Shown one piece after another: positions 34,781-46,900 of a stretch of 64,000 bases of DNA. Where the stretch lies: the NCBI RefSeq assembly GCF_051014685.1, contig NW_027478876.1, positions 1-64,000 on the forward strand, given 5' to 3'. Each line of letters begins with the position of its first letter. Within the stretch, counting starts at the first letter, position 1. The notes beneath the pieces were generated by a model that was given only the letters and a program-made list of their open reading frames with translations, had not been told where the DNA came from and did not search any database. A program made the position numbers and the translations under genes. Source of the DNA: Ptiloglossa arizonensis. Taxonomy: Eukaryota > Arthropoda > Insecta > Hymenoptera > Colletidae.

Positions 34781-37700
34781 GTGAGTTTCTACTTTCAGAT
34801 GCAACAGAAATTTTGCGGATTAGTCAATCCGTTCGCGAGATATGGCAGTTTGGAAGTAAGAAACGCTTGAGAAACTAAAAATTTTCGCAGTTCTGATGCT
34901 CGAAACGAATAACTAGAACGGCCTAGGGGAAAAGTACGCATTCCGTTGTAAACGGGCGAGCTTCTACCTTCAGATGCAACAGAAATTTTGCGGATTGCTC
35001 AATCCGTTCGCGAGGTATGGCAATTTGGAAGTAAGAAACGCTTGAAAAACTCAAAATTTTCGCAGTTCTGATGCTCGAAACGAATAACTAGGACGGACTA
35101 GGGGAAAAGTACGCATACCGTTGTAATCGGGCGAGTTTCTACTTTCAGATGCAACAGAAATTTTGCGGATTGGTCAATCCGTTCGCGAGATATGGCAGTT
35201 GTGAGGTAAGAAACGCTTGAGAAACTCAAAATTTTCGCAGTTCTGATGCTCGAAACGAATAACTAGAACGGCCTAGGGGAAAAGTACGCATTCCGTTGTA
35301 AACGGGCGAGTTTCTACCTTCAGATGCAACAGAAATTTTGCGGATTGCTCAATCAGTTCGCGAGGTATGGCAATTTGGAAGTAAGAAACGCTTGAAAAAC
35401 TCAAAATTTTCGCAGTTCTGATGCTCGAAAAGAATAACTAGAACGGCCTAGGGGAAAAGTACGCATACCGTTGTAATCGGGCGAGTTTCTAATTTCAGAT
35501 GCAACAGAAATTTTGCGGATTGGTCAATCCGTTCGCGAGATATGGCGGTTTGGAAGTAAGAAACGCTTGAGAAACTCAAAATTTTCGCAGTTCTGATGCT
35601 CGAAACGAATAACTAGAACGGACTAGGGGAGAAGTACGCATACCGATGTAATCGGGCGAGTTTCTAATTTCAGATGCAACAGAAATTTTGCGGATTGGTC
35701 AATCCGTTCGCGAGATATGGCGGTTTGGAAGTAAGAAACGCTTGAGAAACTCAAAATTTTCGCAGTTCTGATGCTCGAAAAGAATAACTAGAACGGCCTA
35801 GGGGAAAAGTACCCATACCGTTGTAAACGGGCGAGTTTCTACCTTCAGATGCAACAGAAATTTTGGGGATTGGTCAATCCGTTCGCGAGATATGGCAGTT
35901 TGTAGGTAAGAAACGCTTGATAAACTCAACATTTTCGCAGTTCTGATGCTCGAAACGAATAACTAGAACGGCCTAGGGGAAAAGTAGGCATACCGTTGTA
36001 ATCGGGCGAGTTTGTACTTTCAGATGCAACAGAAATTTTGCGGATTGGTCAATCCGTTCGCGAGATATGGCAGTTTGGAGGTAAGAAACGCTTGAGAAAC
36101 TCAAAATTTTCGCAGTTCTGATGCTCGAAACGAATAACTAGAACGGACTAGGGGAAAAGTACGCATACCGTTGTAATCGGGCGAGTTTCTACTTTCAGAT
36201 GCAACAGAAATTTTGCGGATTGGTCAATCCGTTCGCGAGATATGGCAGTTTGGATGTAAGAAACGCTTGAGAAACTCCAAATTTTCGCAGTTCTGATGCT
36301 CGAAAAGAATAACTAGAACGGCCTAGGGGAAAAGTACGCATACCGTTGTAATCGGGTGAGTTTCTACTTTCAGATGCAACAGAAATTTTGCGGATTTGTC
36401 AATCCGTTCGCGAGATATGGCAGTTTGGAGGTAAGAAACGCTTGAAAAACTCAAAATTTTCGCAGTTCTGGTGCTCGAAACGAATAACTAGAACGGACTA
36501 GGGGAAAAGTACGCATACCGTTGTAATCGGGCGAGTTTCTACTTTCAGATGCAACAGAAATTTTGCGGATTTGTCAATCCGTTCGCGAGATATGGCAGTT
36601 TGGAGGTAAGAAACGCTTGAGAAACTCAAAATTTTCGCAGTTCTGATGCTCGACAAGCATAACTAGAACGTTCTAGGGGAAAAGTACGCATACCGTTGTA
36701 ATCGGGCGACTTTCTACTTTCAGATGCATCAGAAATTTTGCGGATTGGTCAATCCGTTCGCGAGATATGGCAGTTTGGAAGTAAGAAACGCTTGAGAAAC
36801 TCAAAATTTTCGCAGTTCTGATGCTCGAAACGATTAACTAGAACGGCCTAGGGGAAAAGTACGCATTCCGTTGTAAACGGGCGAGTTTCTACTTTCAGAT
36901 GCAACAGAAATTTTGCGGATTGGTCAATCCGTTCGCGAGATATGGCGGTTTGGAAGTAAGAAACGCTTGAGAAACTCAAAATTTTCGCAGTTCTGATGCT
37001 CGAAACGAATAACTAGAACGGCCTAGGGGAAAAGTACGCATACCGTTGTAATCGGGCGAGTTTCTACTTTCAGATGCAACAGAAATTTTGGGGATTGGTC
37101 AATCCGTTCGCGAGATATGGCAGTTTGTAGGTAAGAAACGCTTGAAAAACTCAAAATTTTCGCAGTTCTGATGCTTGAAAAGAATAACTAGAACGGCCTA
37201 GGGGAAAAGTACGCATACCGTTGTAATCGGGTGAGTTTCTACTTTCAGATGCAACAGAAATTTTGCGGATTAGTCAATCCGTTCGCGAGATATGGCAGTT
37301 TGGAAGTAAGAAACGCTTGAGAAACTAAAAATTTTCGCAGTTCTGATGCTCGAAACGAATAACTAGAACGGCCTAGGGGAAAAGTACGCATTCCGTTGTA
37401 AACGGGCGAGCTTCTACCTTCAGATGCAACAGAAATTTTGCGGATTGCTCAATCCGTTCGCGAGGTATGGCAATTTGGAAGTAAGAAACGCTTGAAAAAC
37501 TCAAAATTTTCGCAGTTCTGATGCTCGAAACGAATAACTAGGACGGACTAGGGGAAAAGTACGCATACCGTTGTAATCGGGCGAGTTTCTACTTTCAGAT
37601 GCAACAGAAATTTTGCGGATTGGTCAATCCGTTCGCGAGATATGGCAGTTGTGAGGTAAGAAACGCTTGAGAAACTCAAAATTTTCGCAGTTCTGATGCT

Positions 37701-37930
37701 CGAAACGAATAACTAGAACGGCCTAGGGGAAAAGTACGCATTCCGTTGTAAACGGGCGAGTTTCTACCTTCAGATGCAACAGAAATTTTGCGGATTGCTC
37801 AATCAGTTCGCGAGGTATGGCAATTTGGAAGTAAGAAACGCTTGAAAAACTCAAAATTTTCGCAGTTCTGATGCTCGAAAAGAATAACTAGAACGGCCTA
37901 GGGGAAAAGTACGCATACCGTTGTAATCGG
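33040..37930 (+). repeat. Fourteen-monomer higher-order repeat, 2,450 bp, 2 copies
   Basis: Markers 2,450 bases apart: 'accgatgtaatcgg' at about 33,192 and 35,642, 'gtacccatacc' at 33,359 and 35,809, 'gatgcttgaaaag' at about 34,720 and 37,170, 'gaaactaaaaa' at about 34,871 and 37,321, 'gcgagcttc' at about 34,957 and 37,407, 'agttgtgagg' at about 35,198 and 37,648, and 'aatcagttcgc' at about 35,351 and 37,801. The edges are at 33,031/35,481 and 35,481/37,931, so this is a clean two-copy tandem. It differs in composition from the fourteen-monomer unit at 20-26 kb. Confidence 0.9.
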
Positions 37931-40900
37931 GTGAGTTTCTACTTTCAGATGCAACAGAAATTTTGCGGATTAGTCAATCCGTTCGCGAGATATGGCAGTT
38001 TGGAGGTAAGAAACGCTTGAGAAACTCAAAATTTTCGCAGTTCTGATGCTCGAAACGAATAACTAGAACGGACTAGGGGAAAAGTACGCATACCGTTGTA
38101 ATCAGGCGAGTTTCTACTTTCAGATGCAACAGAAATTTTGCGGATTGGTCAATCCGTTCGCGAGATATGGCGGTTTGGAAGTAAGAAACGCTTGAGAAAC
38201 TCAAAATTTTCGCAGTTCTGATGCTCGAAACGAATAACTAGAACGGCCTAGGGGAAAAGTACGCATACCGTTGTAAACGGGCGAGTTTCTACCTTCAGAT
38301 GCAACAGAAATTTTGCGGATTGCTCAATCCGTTCGCGAGGTATGGCAATTTGGAAGTAAGAAACGCTTGAAAAACTCAAAATTTTCGCAGTTCTGATGCT
38401 CGAAACGAATAACTAGAACGGACTAGGGGAGAAGTACGCATTCCGTTGTAATCGGGCGAGTTTCTACTTTCAGATGCAACAGAAATTTTGCGGATTGGTC
38501 AATCCGTTCGCGAGATATGGCAGTTTGGAGGTAAGAAATGCTTGAGAAACTCAAAATTTTCGCAGTTCTGATGCTCGACAAGCATAACTAGAACGTTCTA
38601 GGGGAAAAGCACGCATACCGTTGTAATCGGGCGACTTTCTACTTTCAGATGCATCAGAAATTTTGCGGATTGGTCAATCCGTTCGCGAGATATGGCAGTT
38701 TGGAAGAAAGAAACGCTTGAGAAACTCAAAATTTTCGCAGTTCTGATGCTCGAAACGATTAACTAGAACGGCCTAGGGGAAAAGTACGCATACCGTTGTA
38801 ATCGGGCGAGTTTCTACTTTCAGATGCAACAGAAATTTTTCGGATTGGTCAATCCGTTCGCGAGATATGGCGGTTTGGAAGTAAGAAACGCTTGAGAAAC
38901 TCAAAATTTTCGCAGTTCTGATGCTCGAAACGAATAACTAGAACGGCCTAGGGGAAAAGTACGCATACCGTTATGATCGGGTGAGTTTCTACTTTCAGAT
39001 GCAACAGAAATTTTGGGGATTGGTCAATCCGTTCGCGAGATATGGCAGTTTGTAGGTAAGAAACGCTTGATAAACTCAACATTTTCGCAGTTCTGATGCT
39101 CGAAACGAATAACTAGAACGGCCTAGGGGAAAAGTAGGCATACCGTTGTAATCGGGCGAGTTTGTACTTTCAGATGCAACAGAAATTTTGCGGATTGGTC
39201 AATCCGTTCGCGAGATATGGCAATTTGGAGGTAAGAAACGCTTGAGAAACTCAAAATTTTCGCAGTTCTGATGCTCGAAACGAATAACTAGAACGGACTA
39301 GGGGAAAAGTACGCATACCGTTGTAATCGGGCGAGTTTCTACTTTCAGATGCAACAGAAATTTTGCGGATTAGTCAATCCGTTCGCGAGATATGGCAGTT
39401 TGGAAGTAAGAAACGCTTGAGAAACTAAAAATTTTCGCAGTTCTGATGCTCGAAACGAATAACTAGAACGGCCTAGGGGAAAAGTACGCATTCCGTTGTA
39501 AACGGGCGAGCTTCTACCTTCAGATGCAACAGAAATTTTGCGGATTGCTCAATCCGTTCGCGAGGTATGGCAATTTGGAAGTAAGAAACGCTTGAAAAAC
39601 TCAAAATTTTCGCAGTTCTGATGCTCGAAACGAATAACTAGGACGGACTAGGGGAAAAGTACGCATACCGTTGTAATCGGGCGAGTTTCTAATTTCAGAT
39701 GCAACAGAAATTTTGCGGATTGGTCAATCCGTTCGCGAGATATGGCAGTTGTGAGGTAAGAAACGCTTGAGAAACTCAAAATTTTCGCAGTTCTGATGCT
39801 CGAAACGAATAACTAGAACGGCCTAGGGGAAAAGTACGCATTCCGTTGTAAACGGGCGAGTTTCTACCTTCAGATGCAACAGAAATTTTGCGGATTGCTC
39901 AATCAGTTCGCGAGGTATGGCAATTTGGAAGTAAGAAACGCTTGAAAAACTCAAAATTTTCGCAGTTCTGATGCTCGAAAAGAATAACTAGAACGGCCTA
40001 GGGGAAAAGTACGCATACCGTTGTAATCGGGCGAGTTTCTAATTTCAGATGCAACAGAAATTTTGCGGATTGGTCAATCCGTTCGCGAGATATGGCGGTT
40101 TGGAAGTAAGAAACGCTTGAGAAACTCAAAATTTTCGCAGTTCTGATGCTCGAAACGAATAACTAGAACGGACTAGGGGAGAAGTACGCATACCGATGTA
40201 ATCGGGCGAGTTTCTAATTTCAGATGCAACAGAAATTTTGCGGATTGGTCAATCCGTTCGCGAGATATGGCGGTTTGGAAGTAAGAAACGCTTGAGAAAC
40301 TCAAAATTTTCGCAGTTCTGATGCTCGAAAAGAATAACTAGAACGGCCTAGGGGAAAAGTACCCATACCGTTGTAAACGGGCGAGTTTCTACCTTCAGAT
40401 GCAACAGAAATTTTGGGGATTGGTCAATCCGTTCGCGAGATATGGCAGTTTGTAGGTAAGAAACGCTTGATAAACTCAACATTTTCGCAGTTCTGATGCT
40501 CGAAACGAATAACTAGAACGGCCTAGGGGAAAAGTAGGCATACCGTTGTAATCGGGCGAGTTTGTACTTTCAGATGCAACAGAAATTTTGCGGATTGGTC
40601 AATCCGTTCGCGAGATATGGCAGTTTGGAGGTAAGAAACGCTTGAGAAACTCAAAATTTTCGCAGTTCTGATGCTCGAAACGAATAACTAGAACGGACTA
40701 GGGGAAAAGTACGCATACCGTTGTAATCGGGCGAGTTTCTACTTTCAGATGCAACAGAAATTTTGCGGATTGGTCAATCCGTTCGCGAGATATGGCAGTT
40801 TGGATGTAAGAAACGCTTGAGAAACTCCAAATTTTCGCAGTTCTGATGCTCGAAAAGAATAACTAGAACGGCCTAGGGGAAAAGTACGCATACCGTTGTA

Positions 40901-43900
40901 ATCGGGTGAGTTTCTACTTTCAGATGCAACAGAAATTTTGCGGATTTGTCAATCCGTTCGCGAGATATGGCAGTTTGGAGGTAAGAAACGCTTGAAAAAC
41001 TCAAAATTTTCGCAGTTCTGGTGCTCGAAACGAATAACTAGAACGGACTAGGGGAAAAGTACGCATACCGTTGTAATCGGGCGAGTTTCTACTTTCAGAT
41101 GCAACAGAAATTTTGCGGATTTGTCAATCCGTTCGCGAGATATGGCAGTTTGGAGGTAAGAAACGCTTGAGAAACTCAAAATTTTCGCAGTTCTGATGCT
41201 CGACAAGCATAACTAGAACGTTCTAGGGGAAAAGTACGCATACCGTTGTAATCGGGCGACTTTCTACTTTCAGATGCATCAGAAATTTTGCGGATTGGTC
41301 AATCCGTTCGCGAGATATGGCAGTTTGGAAGTAAGAAACGCTTGAGAAACTCAAAATTTTCGCAGTTCTGATGCTCGAAACGATTAACTAGAACGGCCTA
41401 GGGGAAAAGTACGCATTCCGTTGTAAACGGGCGAGTTTCTACTTTCAGATGCAACAGAAATTTTGCGGATTGGTCAATCCGTTCGCGAGATATGGCGGTT
41501 TGGAAGTAAGAAACGCTTGAGAAACTCAAAATTTTCGCAGTTCTGATGCTCGAAACGAATAACTAGAACGGCCTAGGGGAAAAGTACGCATACCGTTGTA
41601 ATCGGGCGAGTTTCTACTTTCAGATGCAACAGAAATTTTGGGGATTGGTCAATCCGTTCGCGAGATATGGCAGTTTGTAGGTAAGAAACGCTTGAAAAAC
41701 TCAAAATTTTCGCAGTTCTGATGCTTGAAAAGAATAACTAGAACGGCCTAGGGGAAAAGTACGCATACCGTTGTAATCGGGTGAGTTTCTACTTTCAGAT
41801 GCAACAGAAATTTTGCGGATTAGTCAATCCGTTCGCGAGATATGGCAGTTTGGAAGTAAGAAACGCTTGAGAAACTAAAAATTTTCGCAGTTCTGATGCT
41901 CGAAACGAATAACTAGAACGGCCTAGGGGAAAAGTACGCATTCCGTTGTAAACGGGCGAGCTTCTACCTTCAGATGCAACAGAAATTTTGCGGATTGCTC
42001 AATCCGTTCGCGAGGTATGGCAATTTGGAAGTAAGAAACGCTTGAAAAACTCAAAATTTTCGCAGTTCTGATGCTCGAAACGAATAACTAGGACGGACTA
42101 GGGGAAAAGTACGCATACCGTTGTAATCGGGCGAGTTTCTACTTTCAGATGCAACAGAAATTTTGCGGATTGGTCAATCCGTTCGCGAGATATGGCAGTT
42201 GTGAGGTAAGAAACGCTTGAGAAACTCAAAATTTTCGCAGTTCTGATGCTCGAAACGAATAACTAGAACGGCCTAGGGGAAAAGTACGCATTCCGTTGTA
42301 AACGGGCGAGTTTCTACCTTCAGATGCAACAGAAATTTTGCGGATTGCTCAATCAGTTCGCGAGGTATGGCAATTTGGAAGTAAGAAACGCTTGAAAAAC
42401 TCAAAATTTTCGCAGTTCTGATGCTCGAAAAGAATAACTAGAACGGCCTAGGGGAAAAGTACGCATACCGTTGTAATCGGGTGAGTTTCTACTTTCAGAT
42501 GCAACAGAAATTTTGCGGATTAGTCAATCCGTTCGCGAGATATGGCAGTTTGGAGGTAAGAAACGCTTGAGAAACTCAAAATTTTCGCAGTTCTGATGCT
42601 CGAAACGAATAACTAGAACGGACTAGGGGAAAAGTACGCATACCGTTGTAATCAGGCGAGTTTCTACTTTCAGATGCAACAGAAATTTTGCGGATTGGTC
42701 AATCCGTTCGCGAGATATGGCGGTTTGGAAGTAAGAAACGCTTGAGAAACTCAAAATTTTCGCAGTTCTGATGCTCGAAACGAATAACTAGAACGGCCTA
42801 GGGGAAAAGTACGCATACCGTTGTAAACGGGCGAGTTTCTACCTTCAGATGCAACAGAAATTTTGCGGATTGCTCAATCCGTTCGCGAGGTATGGCAATT
42901 TGGAAGTAAGAAACGCTTGAAAAACTCAAAATTTTCGCAGTTCTGATGCTCGAAACGAATAACTAGAACGGACTAGGGGAGAAGTACGCATTCCGTTGTA
43001 ATCGGGCGAGTTTCTACTTTCAGATGCAACAGAAATTTTGCGGATTGGTCAATCCGTTCGCGAGATATGGCAGTTTGGAGGTAAGAAATGCTTGAGAAAC
43101 TCAAAATTTTCGCAGTTCTGATGCTCGACAAGCATAACTAGAACGTTCTAGGGGAAAAGCACGCATACCGTTGTAATCGGGCGACTTTCTACTTTCAGAT
43201 GCATCAGAAATTTTGCGGATTGGTCAATCCGTTCGCGAGATATGGCAGTTTGGAAGAAAGAAACGCTTGAGAAACTCAAAATTTTCGCAGTTCTGATGCT
43301 CGAAACGATTAACTAGAACGGCCTAGGGGAAAAGTACGCATACCGTTGTAATCGGGCGAGTTTCTACTTTCAGATGCAACAGAAATTTTTCGGATTGGTC
43401 AATCCGTTCGCGAGATATGGCGGTTTGGAAGTAAGAAACGCTTGAGAAACTCAAAATTTTCGCAGTTCTGATGCTCGAAACGAATAACTAGAACGGCCTA
43501 GGGGAAAAGTACGCATACCGTTATGATCGGGTGAGTTTCTACTTTCAGATGCAACAGAAATTTTGGGGATTGGTCAATCCGTTCGCGAGATATGGCAGTT
43601 TGTAGGTAAGAAACGCTTGATAAACTCAACATTTTCGCAGTTCTGATGCTCGAAACGAATAACTAGAACGGCCTAGGGGAAAAGTAGGCATACCGTTGTA
43701 ATCGGGCGAGTTTGTACTTTCAGATGCAACAGAAATTTTGCGGATTGGTCAATCCGTTCGCGAGATATGGCAATTTGGAGGTAAGAAACGCTTGAGAAAC
43801 TCAAAATTTTCGCAGTTCTGATGCTCGAAACGAATAACTAGAACGGACTAGGGGAAAAGTACGCATACCGTTGTAATCGGGCGAGTTTCTACTTTCAGAT

Positions 43901-43920
43901 GCAACAGAAATTTTGCGGAT
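34790..43920 (+). repeat. Twenty-six-monomer higher-order repeat, 4,550 bp, 2 copies
   Basis: Private markers recur 4,550 bases apart: 'accgatgtaatcgg' at about 35,642 and 40,192, 'atcaggcgag' at about 38,102 and 42,652, 'ggaagaaagaaac' at about 38,702 and 43,252, and 'ccgttatgatcgggtg' at about 38,969 and 43,519. The unit contains a full copy of the 14-monomer unit (35,481-37,930, repeated at 40,031-42,480), so repeats are nested. One difference seen is 'ctacttt' near 35,139 against 'ctaattt' near 39,689. The match ends near 39,370/43,920. The last part of copy 1 (39,370-40,020) also equals 37,270-37,920, which marks an unequal-exchange junction. Confidence 0.88.
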
Positions 43921-46900
43921 TGGTCAATCCGTTCGCGAGATATGGCAGTTTGGATGTAAGAAACGCTTGAGAAACTCCAAATTTTCGCAGTTCTGATGCT
44001 CGAAAAGAATAACTAGAACGGCCTAGGGGAAAAGTACGCATACCGTTGTAATCGGGTGAGTTTCTACTTTCAGATGCAACAGAAATTTTGCGGATTGGTC
44101 AATCCGTTCGCGAGATATGGCGGTTTGGAAGTAAGAAACGGTTGAGAAACTCAAAATTTTCGCAGTTCTGATGCTCGAAACGAATAACTAGAACGGACTA
44201 GGGGAGAAGTACGCATACCGTTGTAATCGGGCGAGTTTCTACTTTCAGATGCAACAGAAATTTTGCGGATTGGTCAATCCGTTCGCGAGATATGGCAGTT
44301 TGGAGGTAAGAAATGCTTGAGAAACTCAAAATTTTCGCAGTTCTGATGCTCGACAAGCATAACTAGAACGTTCTAGGGGAAAAGTACGCATTCCGTTATA
44401 ATCGGGCGACTTTCTACTTTCAGATGCATCAGAAATTTTGCGGATTGGTCAATCCGTTCGCGAGATATGGCAGTTTGGAAGTAAGAAACTCTTGAGAAAC
44501 TCAAAATTTTCGCAGTTCTGATGCTCGAAACGATTAACTAGAACGGCCTAGGGGAAAAGTACGCATACCGTTGTAATCGGGCGAGTTTCTACTTTCAGAT
44601 GCAACAGAAATTTTTCGGATTGGTCAATCCGTTCGCGAGATATGGCGGTTTGGAAGTAAGAAACGCTTGAGAAACTCAAAATTTTCGCAGTTCTGATGCT
44701 CGAAACGAATAACTAGAACGGCCTAGGGGAAAAGTACGCATACCGTTGTAATCGGGCGAGTTTCTACTTTCAGATGCAACAGAAATTTTGGGGATTGGTC
44801 AATCCGTTCGCGAGATATGGCAGTTTGTAGGTAAGAAACGCTTGATAAACTCAAAATTTTCGCAGTTCTGGTGCTCGAAACGAATAACTACAACGGTCTA
44901 GGGGAAAAGTACGCATACCGTTGTAATCGGGCGAGTTTCTACTTTCAGATGCAACAGAAATTTTGCGGATTTGTCAATCCGTTCGCGAGATATGGCAGTT
45001 TGGAGGTAAGAAACGCTTGAGAAACTCAAAATTTTCGCAGTTCTGATGCTCGACAAGCATAACTAGAACGTTCTAGGGGAAAAGTACGCATACCGTTGTA
45101 ATCGGGCGACTTTCTACTTTCAGATGCATCAGAAATTTTGCGGATTGGTCAATCCGTTCGCGAGATATGGCAGTTTGGAAGTAAGAAACGCTTGAGAAAC
45201 TCAAAATTTTCGCAGTTCTGATGCTCGAAACGATTAACTAGAACGGCCTAGGGGAAAAGTACGCATTCCGTTGTAAACGGGCGAGTTTCTACTTTCAGAT
45301 GCAACAGAAATTTTGCGGATTGGTCAATCCGTTCGCGAGATATGGCGGTTTGGAAGTAAGAAACGCTTGAGAAACTCAAAATTTTCGCAGTTCTGATGCT
45401 CGAAACGAATAACTAGAACGGCCTAGTGGAAAAGTACGCACACCGTTGTAATCGGGCGAGTTTCTACTTTCAGATGCAACAGAAATTTTGGGGATTGGTC
45501 AATCCGTTCGCGAGATATGGCAGTTTGTAGGTAAGAAACGCTTGAAAAACTCAAAATTTTCGCAGTTCTGATGCTTGAAAAGAATAACTAGAACGGCCTA
45601 GGGGAAAAGTACGCATACCGTTGTAATCGGGTGAGTTTCTACTTTCAGATGCAACAGAAATTTTGCGGATTAGTCAATCCGTTCGCGAGATATGGCAGTT
45701 TGGAGGTAAGAAACGCTTGAGAAACTAAAAATTTTCGCAGTTCTGATGCTCGAAACGAATAACTAGAACGGCCTAGGGGAAAAGTACGCATTCCGTTGTA
45801 AACGGGCGAGCTTCTACCTTCAGATGCAACAGAAATTTTGCGGATTGCTCAATCCGTTCGCGAGGTATGGCAATTTGGAAGTAAGAAACGCTTGAAAAAC
45901 TCAAAATTTTCGCAGTTCTGATGCTCGAAACGAATAACTAGGACGGACTAGGGGAAAAGTACGCATACCGTTGTAATCGGGCGAGTTTCTACTTTCAGAT
46001 GCAACAGAAATTTTGCGGATTGGTCAATCCGTTCGCGAGATATGGCAGTTTGGAGGTAAGAAACGCTTGAGAAACTCAAAATTTTCGCAGTTCTGATGCT
46101 CGAAACGAATAACTAGAACGGCCTAGGGGAAAAGTACGCATTCCGTTGTAAACGGGCGAGTTTCTACCTTCAGATGCAACAGAAATTTTGCGGATTGCTC
46201 AATCAGTTCGCGAGGTATGGCAATTTGGAAGTAAGAAACGCTTGAAAAACTCAAAATTTTCGCAGTTCTGATGCTCGAAAAGAATAACTAGAACGGCCTA
46301 GGGGAAAAGTACGCATACCGTTGTAATCGGGTGAGTTTCTACTTTCAGATGCAACAGAAATTTTGTGGATTAGTCAATCCGTTCGCGAGATATGGCAGTT
46401 TGGAGGTAAGAAACGCTTGAGAAACTCAAAATTTTCGCAGTTCTGATGCTCGAAACGAATAACTAGAACGGACTAGGGGAAAAGTACGCATACCGTTGTA
46501 ATCGGGCGAGTTTCTACTTTCAGATGCAACAGAAATTTTGCGGATTGGTCAATCCGTTCGCGAGATATGGCGGTTTGGAAGTAAGAAACGCTTGAGAAAC
46601 TCAAAATTTTCGCAGTTCTGATGCTCGAAACGAATAACTAGAACGGCCTAGGGGAAAAGTACGCATACCGTTGTAAACGGGCGAGTTTCTACCTTCAGAT
46701 GCAACAGAAATTTTGCGGATTGCTCAATCCGTTCGCGAGGTATGGCAATTTGGAAGTAAGAAACGCTTGAAAAACTCAAAATTTTCGCAGTTCTGATGCT
46801 CGAAACGAATAACTAGAACGGACTAGGGGAGAAGTACGCATTCCGTTGTAATCGGGCGAGTTTCTACTTTCAGATGCAACAGAAATTTTGCGGATTGGTC

